DNA from: Gulosibacter sediminis | GTDB lineage: Bacteria > Actinomycetota > Actinomycetes > Actinomycetales > Microbacteriaceae | NCBI RefSeq assembly: GCF_023370115.1 | Contig: NZ_CP097160.1 | Location: 1,488,001-1,552,000, forward strand | Length of the DNA: 64,000 nt | Direction: 5' to 3' | Shown: one piece after another, positions 35,937 through 46,090 of the stretch | Layout: every line of letters starts with the position of its first letter | Position numbering within the stretch: the first letter of the stretch is position 1 | Program-made: the position numbers and the translations under genes | Notes under the pieces: generated by a model | What the model was told of the DNA's origin: nothing | The model's input: the letters and a program-made list of their open reading frames with translations, nothing else | Databases searched by the model: none

Positions 35937-37860
35937 CGGCGGTTCCGGCGCGTTCGGGTCGCGCGTGCGGCACGCGTGACCCGAGCACCTGCGCCACGAC
36001 GTTGCGCGCAATCTGCTGGGGTGTGAGCCCCGCATCCTCGAGAATCTGACCGCGGCTCGCGTGGTCGAGGAACTCGTCGGGCAGGCCCAGCTCGGTCACG
36101 GTCGTGTCGACCTCGGCCGCGCGGAGGTCTTGGCGCACGCGGGTGCCGATGCCGCCGACGACAATGCCGTCCTCGAGCGTGATGACGAGCCGGTGCTCGT
36201 CGGCGAGTGCGATGACGCTCTCGGGCACGGGCACGACCCAGCGCGGGTCGACCACGGTGACGCCGATGCCCTGCGCCTCGACGTGCTTCGCGACCTCGAT
36301 CGCGGTGCTCGCCATCGGGCCGACGGCGACAATGAGCACATCCGCCCGGCTGCCGACGCGCAGCACGTCGACGCCGTCGTCGAGCCGACGCACGGCCTCG
36401 ACCTCGTCGCCCACCTTGCCCTTCGAATACCGCAGCACGGTCGGGCCGTCTTCGATGGCGATCGCCTCGCGGAATTCCTCGCGCAGTCGGGTCGCGTCGC
36501 GCGGTGCGGCGAGCCGAATGCCCGGCACGATCTGCAGCAACGCCAAGTCCCACATGCCGTGGTGACTCGGCCCGTCCGGGCCGGTGACGCCAGCGCGATC
36601 GAGCACGAACGTGACCGGCGCGTGGTGCAGGCCAACGTCCATGAGCACCTGATCAAACGCCCGGTTCATGAATGTCGCGTAGATCGCGACGACCGGGTGC
36701 AGGCCGCCGAACGCCATGCCGGCCGCCGAGGTGACTGCGTGCTGCTCGGCAATGCCGACGTCGTGCACGCGCTTCGGGTACTTCTTCGCCAGCGGCTCGA
36801 GCCCGACCGGGCGCAGCATTGCCGCGGTGATGCCCACGACGTCGTCGCGTTCGTCGGCGACCTTGACCAGTTCGTCGCCGAACACCGCGGTCCACGACTG
36901 CCCGCTTGACTCGGCCACCGGCTCGCCCGTGATCGGGTCGATTTGGCCGACGGCATGGAACTGATCGTTCATGTCGTCGGTAGCCGGCTTGAAGCCGTGG
37001 CCCTTTTCAGTGATGACGTGCACGATCACGGGCTGCCCGTAGTCGCGGGCCTGGCGCAGCGCTTCTTCGACCGCGCGCTCGTCGTGGCCGTCGATCGGGC
37101 CGAGGTACTTGATGTCGAGGTTCGAGTAGAGCGAATCATTGTTCGTGAAGCGCGAGAGGAAGCCGTGCAGGCCGCCGCGCACCGCTCGGTAGACGCTGCG
37201 GCCGAACTTCCCACCGAAGCGCGAGAAGGCGCGGTCGGACGACTTCTGGAGACTCGTGTAGGTGCGGTCGGTACGCACGCGGTTGAGGAAGCGGGCCATG
37301 CCGCCGATCGTTGGCGCGTAGGAGCGGCCGTTGTCGTTGACGACGATGACGAGGCGGCGCGAGTTGTCGTCGCTGATGTTGTTCAGCGCCTCCCAGGTCA
37401 TGCCGCCCGTCAGCGCGCCGTCGCCAACGACGGCGACCACCCCGCGTTCGCCCTGACCGGTAAGCTGCCAGGCTCTGGAGATGCCGTCGGCCCAGCTCAG
37501 CGAGCTCGACGCGTGCGACGACTCGACGATGTCGTGCTCGGACTCGGCGCGCTGCGGGTAGCCGGCGAGGCCGCCGCGCTCACGCAGCTCGTCGAAGTTC
37601 TGACGCCCGGTGAGCAGCTTGTGCACATACGACTGGTGCCCCGTGTCGAACACCACGGCATCCTTGGGTGAGTCGAAGACGCGATGAATCGCGAGCGTCA
37701 GTTCGACCACGCCGAGGTTCGGGCCAAGGTGCCCGCCGGTACGACTGACGTGCTCGATCAGGAACGCGCGGAGTTCTTCCGCCAGTTGCTCGAGCTCCGC
37801 CTGCGAGAGACGGTCAAGATCTCGGGGCCCCTTGATCGATGGCAAGAGCTGCTCCGCCAT
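35890..37860 (-). CDS. dxs: 1-deoxy-D-xylulose-5-phosphate synthase
   Basis: A 656-residue thiamine-diphosphate enzyme that condenses pyruvate and glyceraldehyde 3-phosphate, the first step of the MEP isoprenoid pathway. It has TGGHLGPNLGVVELT near the N-terminus, the ThDP motif GDGALTGGMTWEALNN around 145-160, the transketolase-like central domain with DRAGVTGPDGPSHHGMWD near 420-437, and the C-terminal transketolase domain. ATG 37860 is chosen because GAAGGGAG lies five bases upstream; the frame also opens at 37878. It is convergent and overlapping with the unknown gene at 35043. Confidence 0.95.
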   Translation of the reverse strand: MAEQLLPSIKGPRDLDRLSQAELEQLAEELRAFLIEHVSRTGGHLGPNLGVVELTLAIHRVFDSPKDAVVFDTGHQSYVHKLLTGRQNFDELRERGGLAGYPQRAESEHDIVESSHASSSLSWADGISRAWQLTGQGERGVVAVVGDGALTGGMTWEALNNISDDNSRRLVIVVNDNGRSYAPTIGGMARFLNRVRTDRTYTSLQKSSDRAFSRFGGKFGRSVYRAVRGGLHGFLSRFTNNDSLYSNLDIKYLGPIDGHDERAVEEALRQARDYGQPVIVHVITEKGHGFKPATDDMNDQFHAVGQIDPITGEPVAESSGQSWTAVFGDELVKVADERDDVVGITAAMLRPVGLEPLAKKYPKRVHDVGIAEQHAVTSAAGMAFGGLHPVVAIYATFMNRAFDQVLMDVGLHHAPVTFVLDRAGVTGPDGPSHHGMWDLALLQIVPGIRLAAPRDATRLREEFREAIAIEDGPTVLRYSKGKVGDEVEAVRRLDDGVDVLRVGSRADVLIVAVGPMASTAIEVAKHVEAQGIGVTVVDPRWVVPVPESVIALADEHRLVITLEDGIVVGGIGTRVRQDLRAAEVDTTVTELGLPDEFLDHASRGQILEDAGLTPQQIARNVVAQVLGSRVPHARPERAGTAATPESLLPPRQAPHQ

Positions 37861-37911
37861 TCGGACTCCCTTCTTCACGTAAGCAGTAACTCTACCGCCC
37901 GCGCGTGGGAA

Positions 37912-37954
37912 ACCGCGTCGGCGGGCAGCCCTTAAGGCTACCCGCCGACGCGGT
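37912..37954 (-). terminator. Terminator of acnA
   Basis: Long inverted repeat: 19-base arms at 37912-37930 and 37936-37954 with one mismatch, rich in CCGCGTCGGCGGG, enclosing CTTAA. It begins 11 bases beyond the acnA stop; on the minus strand it is followed by TTTCCC. Confidence 0.75.
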
Positions 37955-37964
37955 ATGCGGAGAA

Positions 37965-40658
<2,694 letters not shown>

Positions 40659-40684
40659 GATGCTCCTAATCTTTGACTTGCCGG

Positions 40685-40710
40685 AAGATATCTCGACTTA
40701 GAGAGATCTT
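40685..40710. promoter_or_regulatory. Inverted repeat upstream of acnA
   Basis: Arms AAGATATCTC (40685-40694) and GAGAGATCTT (40701-40710) pair at nine of ten positions across a 6-base spacer, 27 bases before the acnA start. The AT-rich palindrome stands out from the surrounding GC-rich DNA and fits a dimeric repressor site, but the regulator is not identified. It could not be matched to a known aconitase regulator box. Confidence 0.5.
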
Positions 40711-40734
40711 ACCGTATTTGGGGGTGCGACGAGT

Positions 40735-41496
40735 TCATTCGTCGGCCAGGTTCTGCTTAGGTTCGCCTGACTTGGCGGGGTCGGATGCCGTTTGGTATAC
40801 GGCGCGAACGAACAGCACCGTGAGCACGATCACGAGCGCAAAGAGGGGTGCCCCCATGACGAGTCGGGCGACACCGAGGGCTTCGACAGCGCCGGCAAAA
40901 TACAGCGGCAGCTGCACCGCGAGGCGAGCGAGGAAGAACGCGACCCAGACGCCGGTGGCCAGTTGCATCCACCACATGAGCCGCCTCGAGGAGCGCCACT
41001 TCGTGCCGTCACCAAACAGGAAACCCGAGATGACGCCGACGATGGGCCAGCGCACGAGCATCGACAGCACGAGCCCGGCCGCGTAGGCGCCGTTGGTCCA
41101 GAAGCCGACGACGAAGTACTGCGTGCCCTCGCCGCTGCGCAGCGCGAGGAAGCCCGAGACAACGAGCCCGAGTAGGCCACCGACGGCGGATGCGGCCGGC
41201 TCGCGCCGCACGAGGCGCACGATCACGAACGCGAGGCCGATCACGGCGGGCACGCCCACCGACACCCAGAGGTCCTTCGTGAGCACGTAGAGCACGAGGA
41301 ACGCGATGCCCGGCAGCAGCGCCTCGACGAGCCCGCGCCATCCGCCCATCGCCGTGAGCAGGGCCGCCGACATCGAGTCGGTCTCAGCAACGCGGCCAAG
41401 CGCCGAGTTGCGCGCGGCCGCACCAAGCTTCTGCTGGAGCTCTTCGCCGCCCGGACCCTCGGCGGTCGCGTCGCCGTCGCGCGCTTCGTCGCTCAT
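40735..41496 (-). CDS. DUF3159 domain-containing membrane protein
   Basis: A 253-residue protein with a polar N-terminal 55 residues and about six membrane helices (about 60-235), containing WRGLVEALLPGIAFLVLY and GFWTNGAYAAGLVLSMLVRWPIVGV. DUF3159 proteins are restricted to actinobacteria, and their function is unknown; the hydrophobic pattern suggests a small transporter-like or structural membrane protein. It lies 15 bases after the DUF3710 gene, in the conserved order dut-DUF3710-DUF3159. Confidence 0.85.
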   Translation of the reverse strand: MSDEARDGDATAEGPGGEELQQKLGAAARNSALGRVAETDSMSAALLTAMGGWRGLVEALLPGIAFLVLYVLTKDLWVSVGVPAVIGLAFVIVRLVRREPAASAVGGLLGLVVSGFLALRSGEGTQYFVVGFWTNGAYAAGLVLSMLVRWPIVGVISGFLFGDGTKWRSSRRLMWWMQLATGVWVAFFLARLAVQLPLYFAGAVEALGVARLVMGAPLFALVIVLTVLFVRAVYQTASDPAKSGEPKQNLADE

Positions 41497-41511
41497 CTCG
41501 TCACAACCTCG

Positions 41512-42258
41512 CTACGCCTGCAGCTTGCGCTTCGCGGCCTGCGCGGCGGCCTGTTTTTGCATCTGTTCGGCCATCGCCTTCGGCACCGTGAGCTCAAGCA
41601 GGTCGCGGGGCGGCGCGGCACGACCGCCGCGCACCACGATGACGCCGCGGAACAGTGCGAGCATTTCCTCAAGCTTCTCGTCGTCGCGGGTCGCGGCGCC
41701 GCTCACGACGCCGCGAAGGAACCACCGCGGCCCGTCGACACCGTAGAAGAACGCGCCGCGGCGCACCGCCTGGCCCTTCTGGTTGGCCACCTGAGGCAGG
41801 AACGTGTGCAGCGCCGTGCCGAGCTCGCACTCAACCTCGGTCACCTCGCCACCCTGCTTCGCGACCGTCGTCTTGAGCTTGCCGCGCACATCCGCCCAGA
41901 TGCCCGACGAGCGCGGCGCAGCGAACGCCTGCACCTGCAGCGTTGAGCCGTTGAGGTCGAGCGCGACGGCGATGACTCGGCGCGTCTTCTCGAGAAATTC
42001 GAGGCGCAGCGCGAGCCCCTCGCGGGCAGGAATGCGCAGGGCACCAAAGTCGATGTAGCCGCCCGGGTTGGTCGCGGCGTCGGCCTCCGACTCGTCGAAG
42101 GGTCCCTCCTCGGCACGATCCGCCGGGGCCTCCTTCTCGAACTCCTCGGGCTCCTCCTCGTCGGCCTCGGCATCGACCTCGAGCTCGTCGTCCTCGACCA
42201 CGAGCTTCTCCGCCTTCGGCACGTCCTCCTGCTTGCGGAACATGTCAAACAGACCCAT
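41512..42258 (-). CDS. DUF3710 domain-containing protein
   Basis: A 248-residue cytosolic protein. The first 60 residues are very acidic (runs of E and D) and likely disordered; the DUF3710 domain follows (GYIDFGALRIPAREGLALRLEF through GVDGPRWFLRGVVSG). The C-terminus is a basic, Ala/Gln-rich helix. The family is actinobacterial and uncharacterised. The start overlaps the dut stop by 14 bases, so the two are probably translated together. Confidence 0.86.
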   Translation of the reverse strand: MGLFDMFRKQEDVPKAEKLVVEDDELEVDAEADEEEPEEFEKEAPADRAEEGPFDESEADAATNPGGYIDFGALRIPAREGLALRLEFLEKTRRVIAVALDLNGSTLQVQAFAAPRSSGIWADVRGKLKTTVAKQGGEVTEVECELGTALHTFLPQVANQKGQAVRRGAFFYGVDGPRWFLRGVVSGAATRDDEKLEEMLALFRGVIVVRGGRAAPPRDLLELTVPKAMAEQMQKQAAAQAAKRKLQA

Positions 42259-42727
42259 TCACGGGCTCCTCTCCTGCGTGCGTCGCGGTCGCGGCGTGCG
42301 CGTATCCGCTCGAGCCGAATCCTGCTTCCCCGCGCTCGCCCTCGGGCAACGCATCCACCTGCGAGAACGCGACGGCGGGAATCGGCAATACCAATAGCTG
42401 GGCGATGCGGTCGCCCACGTTGATCGTGTACGGCTCGCGAGCATCCGTGTTCAGCAGCGAAACCTTGAGCTCGCCACGATATCCCGCGTCAATCACGCCC
42501 GGCGCATTCACGATCGTGATGCCGTGCTTCGCGGCGAGACCCGAGCGCGGCGCGACGAGCCCGACGGTGCCGCTCGGCAGCGCAATCGCGGTGCCGGTGC
42601 CCACCAGCGCTCGCTCACCGGGCTGGAGCGTGAGCTCCTCAGCGGAGAGCAGATCGGCGCCAGCGTCGTTCGGATTCGCCCGGTAAGGCCGGGTGCCGGT
42701 AAAGGGGATGTCGTAGTGGCCACTCAC
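42245..42727 (-). CDS. dut: Deoxyuridine 5'-triphosphate nucleotidohydrolase
   Basis: A 160-residue trimeric dUTPase that hydrolyses dUTP to dUMP and keeps uracil out of DNA. The five conserved motifs are visible: NDAGADLLSAE (1), APRSGLA (2), GVIDAGYRGELKVSL (3), NVGDRIAQLLV (4) and GERGEAGFGSSG (5). The GTG start at 42727 is divergent from DUF3093. It leads the minus-strand run dut-DUF3710-DUF3159. Confidence 0.95.
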   Translation of the reverse strand: MSGHYDIPFTGTRPYRANPNDAGADLLSAEELTLQPGERALVGTGTAIALPSGTVGLVAPRSGLAAKHGITIVNAPGVIDAGYRGELKVSLLNTDAREPYTINVGDRIAQLLVLPIPAVAFSQVDALPEGERGEAGFGSSGYAHAATATHAGEEPVNGSV

Positions 42728-42818
42728 GCTACGTAGGCTAGTCGACCCGATGAAAGCTCTAATGAATCGAGCATCGAGAACTCAGGATTCCACGCGGTGA
42801 CGGTGATTGCATAGCAGA

Positions 42819-43277
42819 GTGAATTACCGCGAACGAGTCTCCCCGTCCCTCTGGATGTACATCGCCGGGGTACTCATTGTGCCGGCGATGATCGTGGTAT
42901 TTCTGCCAATCAACTCCCTCGTTGGCGTGATTCTCGGCGTCGCCCTCTACGGCGGCTACGTCGCCTTTCTCGTGAGCGGCTCCCCCGTCATCGAAGTGAG
43001 CGACTCGACCCTGCGCGTCGGCGCCGCCCAAATTCCGCTGCGCTATGTCGGCCAGATCACAGCGAACGAAACCGTGCAGGCCGCCCGTCAGGCGGCGGGG
43101 CCGGGGCTGGATGCGCGGGCCTGGACGAGCCTGCGCGGCTGGGTGCGCACGAGCGTGCGCGTCGAGATCACCGACGAGCGCGACCCGATCCCCTACTGGC
43201 TGTTCTCGACCCGCCGCCCCCAGGAGCTCGCGAAGGCCCTGGAAACGGCAGTGGCTCAGCTGCCGAAGCGAAGCTGA
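42819..43277 (+). CDS. DUF3093 domain-containing membrane protein
   Basis: A 152-residue protein with two membrane helices at about 10-30 and 34-53, then a cytosolic domain with VSDSTLRVGAAQIPLRYVG and ARAWTSLRGWVRTSVRVEI, typical of DUF3093. The function is unknown. GTG 42819 gives MNYRERVSPS, the usual start of the family; a TTG at 42807 would add four residues. It lies divergent from dut, a common actinobacterial arrangement. Confidence 0.82.
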   Translation: MNYRERVSPSLWMYIAGVLIVPAMIVVFLPINSLVGVILGVALYGGYVAFLVSGSPVIEVSDSTLRVGAAQIPLRYVGQITANETVQAARQAAGPGLDARAWTSLRGWVRTSVRVEITDERDPIPYWLFSTRRPQELAKALETAVAQLPKRS

Positions 43278-43283
43278 GCCACT
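43250..43283. terminator. Bidirectional-type hairpin between DUF3093 and DUF4193 genes
   Basis: Perfect 12-bp arms AGTGGCTCAGCT and AGCTGAGCCACT with a 10-base loop. The hairpin overlaps the DUF3093 stop codon and ends 18 bases short of the convergent DUF4193 stop. It lacks a T-run, so it may act weakly or as a 3' stabiliser. Confidence 0.6.
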
Positions 43284-43301
43284 GAAACTGCGGGCGATGC
43301 G

Positions 43302-43598
43302 TTAGCCGGCGCAGTCCTTACAGACGGGGTTGCCCTGCGTCGAGTGCGACGAGAGCTGCGAGCGGTGCTTGATAAGGAAACACTCCATGCAGGTGAATTC
43401 GTCGGCCTGTGGCGGAATCACGACGGTCTCGAGCTCAATGTCGCTGAGATCGCTGTCCGACAGGTCAAACCCGTGAACACCATCACCCTGATCGATGTCG
43501 ACATTCGCGGAAGCCGAGGCGGGAACTCGTTCCTTCAGCGCTTCGATCGAGTCGGTGTCTTCTTCTGTTTTACGAGGGGCATCGTAGTCAGTTGCCAT
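43302..43598 (-). CDS. DUF4193 domain-containing protein (zinc-ribbon-like)
   Basis: A 98-residue actinobacterial protein starting MATDYDAPRKTEEDTDSIEAL. The middle is very acidic (DLSDSDLSDIELE), and the C-terminal 35 residues hold a CMEC...CKDC pair of cysteine motifs that probably bind zinc. The family is widely conserved next to sepH and dut in actinobacteria and has no established function, though the arrangement recalls RNA-polymerase- or nucleic-acid-associated small proteins. ATG 43598 is the conserved start. Confidence 0.88.
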   Translation of the reverse strand: MATDYDAPRKTEEDTDSIEALKERVPASASANVDIDQGDGVHGFDLSDSDLSDIELETVVIPPQADEFTCMECFLIKHRSQLSSHSTQGNPVCKDCAG

Positions 43599-43650
43599 TA
43601 CCATCCAATAGCTCAAGAACGTGGCAGGGAAACACCCCTGCTGGCGCGCA

Positions 43651-43679
43651 ATTATGCACGACATTTGCCGCTCGCGCAA
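43651..43679 (-). promoter_or_regulatory. Promoter of the DUF4193 gene
   Basis: On the minus strand TTGCGC (43674-43679), a 17-base spacer and CATAAT (43651-43656), about 50 bases ahead of the start codon. It has good sigma-70-type spacing. Confidence 0.6.
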
Positions 43680-43790
43680 CGCGACCTTGGGCGGAACTCG
43701 CTGAGAGCGAATATTTCGGCGGCGCGCGCGCCATTTGCCGCACTCTCTCGGGCTTATCTGTGAAGCTTTTCGGCGATAGAGGAGGCTCAA

Positions 43791-44852
43791 ATGCAGGAAC
43801 TGCGGTTCGTCAGCGTCGAGGACGGCTGGATTCTCGCCACCAACGAAAACGGTGACCGATTCCGCCTTCGTGTCGACGACACGCTGCAGGCCGCACTCCG
43901 GCCGCAACGCCAGGTGCGCAGCGCCGGCCCGAAGGTGCCGCCGCGTGAGATCCAGCAGCTGATTCGCGCCGGCCACACGGTCGACGAGGTCGTCGCCGAG
44001 ACCGGCGCCGACCGCGAGACGGTCGAGCGCTTCGAGGCGCCGATCATCGCAGAGCGCGGCTACATCGTCGAACAGGCCCGAGGGGTGCCGGTGCGCCTGC
44101 AGCAGCAGGTTGACCCGCTCTCGAGCGAGGCCACGAACTTCGGCGTCGCAATCGACGCCCGCCTCGAGCAGCTCGAGGCCCGACAGGTGCGCTGGGATGC
44201 CTGGCGCGACCCCGAGACCGGCTGGCACGTCGGCCTCAACTTCGTCACCGGCGACGTCGAGCGCCACGCGCTGTGGAAGTTCGACACGAAGGGCCACGCC
44301 CTGCGCCCCGACTCCCCCGCGGCGGTCACGCTGTCGCAGCAGGGCGAGGTGCAGGGCATGCGCGGGCCGCACCTGCGCGCCGTCGCCCACGAGCATCCCG
44401 AGGGCGTGATTCCGGTCGCCGAGAAGGATGCCCCCGCGGCACCCGAGGCGAGCGAGGCCACAAGCTCGGCCACGACCTACGAGACCGCCGACCTGCTCGA
44501 GCAGCTGCGCCGCCGCCGCGGCGAGCGCCAGCACACCGTCTACGACGAGATGGCCGAGTACCAGGACGACGACGAGCTCGTCATCGACCGCCCGGCCGAC
44601 GCCAGCGAGCCACAGGCACGCGTGACGCCGTTCGCGGCCGCGAGCGCGCAGCCCGACGAGACCCAGGCAAAGCCCGAGGCTGAGGTCGACCCCGAACACG
44701 ATCCGGTTGCCCCCGAGGAGGACGCGAACCAGCTCGACCTCGCGGTCGACGAGGCCGAACAGGCGCCGTCGCAGTCGCGCAAGCGCACGGGCGCGCGCCC
44801 GGCGATGCCCACGTGGGACGAAATCGTCTTCGGCACTCGCACCGACGACTAA
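43791..44852 (+). CDS. sepH: Septation protein SepH (DUF3071)
   Basis: A 353-residue actinobacterial division protein. In studied relatives SepH binds FtsZ and promotes its assembly. The conserved N-terminal part (MQELRFVSVEDGWILATNENGDRF to about residue 175) contains a helix-turn-helix-like KVPPREIQQLIRAGHTVDEV. The rest is acidic and low-complexity, ending in the conserved RARPAMPTWDEIVFG-type tail. It lies divergent from DUF4193, as in other actinobacteria. GAGGAG precedes the ATG. Confidence 0.93.
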   Translation: MQELRFVSVEDGWILATNENGDRFRLRVDDTLQAALRPQRQVRSAGPKVPPREIQQLIRAGHTVDEVVAETGADRETVERFEAPIIAERGYIVEQARGVPVRLQQQVDPLSSEATNFGVAIDARLEQLEARQVRWDAWRDPETGWHVGLNFVTGDVERHALWKFDTKGHALRPDSPAAVTLSQQGEVQGMRGPHLRAVAHEHPEGVIPVAEKDAPAAPEASEATSSATTYETADLLEQLRRRRGERQHTVYDEMAEYQDDDELVIDRPADASEPQARVTPFAAASAQPDETQAKPEAEVDPEHDPVAPEEDANQLDLAVDEAEQAPSQSRKRTGARPAMPTWDEIVFGTRTDD

Positions 44853-44874
44853 TCGCCGCGGCTCGAGTTGATCG

Positions 44875-46014
44875 CTAGCGCGCGAACGCCCCGAGGCGCA
44901 CGAGCGGCACCGTCGTCTCTTCCGGGGTGATCGAGCCGTGCTGGCCGATCATCTGACGCATGCTGGCTGGCATGGGGCGCACGTAGTACGAGACGTCGCC
45001 GACCGCAGCGAGCACGACGTCACCAATGCGGTCGAACACCTCGGGGTCGACGTCGTCGCCGTACCAGCCACGCGCGATGGCCTCGTCGCGGGTGAGCGCA
45101 ACGGCAAGGTCGCCCTCGGCCGCACGCAAGCGACTCGTGAGCACCTCGCGATCGAGGTCGGTCGCGTCATCGGGCAGGTAGATGTGCCGCAGCCGCGGCT
45201 CCCCCGCGACGGCAACCACGTCGCTCGGCAGGGCGTCGTCGATGTCGCGCTGTCGTTCGCGGGGAATGTCGACCATGCCGTGGTCGGCGAGCAGCAGGAT
45301 GCCGATGTCGTCCGGCACGAGCTCGAGCAGGCGGTCGATCGAGGCGTCGAGCTCCTCGAGTCGGGCCGTCCACGCATCCGACTCCCAGCCCTGCGAATGG
45401 CCGGTCTGGTCGAGCTCGGCGTGGTAGAGGTAAATGAGCGGATGCGCGAGCTCGCGCGCCGCCTGTGCGGCGACCTCGCTGCGCTCGAGCATGGTCTCGG
45501 CCCCGAGGTAGTCGGCGCCGCGGAGGCTCGCGAGGGTGAGCCCGGAGTCGCGATAGTCCTCGACCGAGACGACCACGTGGCTGGCGCCACGCACCGTCTC
45601 GAATATGGTGTCGCACAGCTGCCAGGTGTCGGGCGGCATGTGTTCGCCCCAGCCCGAGAGCTGATTCAGGTACATTCGCTGCTCGCGGTCCCAGACCGAG
45701 TAGGCGACCATGCCGTGCGCGCCGGCGCGGCTCGCGGTCGTGAGCGACGTGATGCCCGAGACCGTGGTCGAGGGGAAGCTCTGGGCGGTGCCGTCGTTCC
45801 AGGCGCGCGTGATCGTGCGCGCGTGTCCCGAGCGGGCGCGCAGCTGATGCGCGCCGAGCCCGTCGACGAGAATCACGATGACGCCACGCACCTCGGGCAA
45901 GTCGAGCCGCCCGCTCGCGCCTGGCGAAGGTGCGCCCATCGCGGCAAGGCAATCCGGCAACACGTCGGCGAGGAGCGGCTGATCACCCGGTGATTCCACT
46001 AACGTAAACGGCAT
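44875..46014 (-). CDS. Alkaline phosphatase superfamily phosphodiesterase/nucleotide pyrophosphatase-like protein
   Basis: A 379-residue enzyme of the alkaline-phosphatase superfamily. Metal and nucleophile positions are visible in VILVDGLG (about 47-54), QSFPSTTVSGITS (nucleophile threonine, about 79-91), DQTGHSQGW (about 203-211) and LLADHGMVD (about 242-250). There is no signal peptide. It most resembles nucleotide pyrophosphatase/phosphodiesterase (NPP)-type proteins of actinobacteria; the substrate is not known. Its promoter lies in the 76 bp shared with the divergent topoisomerase gene. Confidence 0.88.
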   Translation of the reverse strand: MPFTLVESPGDQPLLADVLPDCLAAMGAPSPGASGRLDLPEVRGVIVILVDGLGAHQLRARSGHARTITRAWNDGTAQSFPSTTVSGITSLTTASRAGAHGMVAYSVWDREQRMYLNQLSGWGEHMPPDTWQLCDTIFETVRGASHVVVSVEDYRDSGLTLASLRGADYLGAETMLERSEVAAQAARELAHPLIYLYHAELDQTGHSQGWESDAWTARLEELDASIDRLLELVPDDIGILLLADHGMVDIPRERQRDIDDALPSDVVAVAGEPRLRHIYLPDDATDLDREVLTSRLRAAEGDLAVALTRDEAIARGWYGDDVDPEVFDRIGDVVLAAVGDVSYYVRPMPASMRQMIGQHGSITPEETTVPLVRLGAFAR

Positions 46015-46090
46015 CTGAGTATCTTTTCACACTCGCAATGCCCGGCCGGAACGCCGTTTTGGCGTGCGACAAGGCAGGTGGATGCAACTA

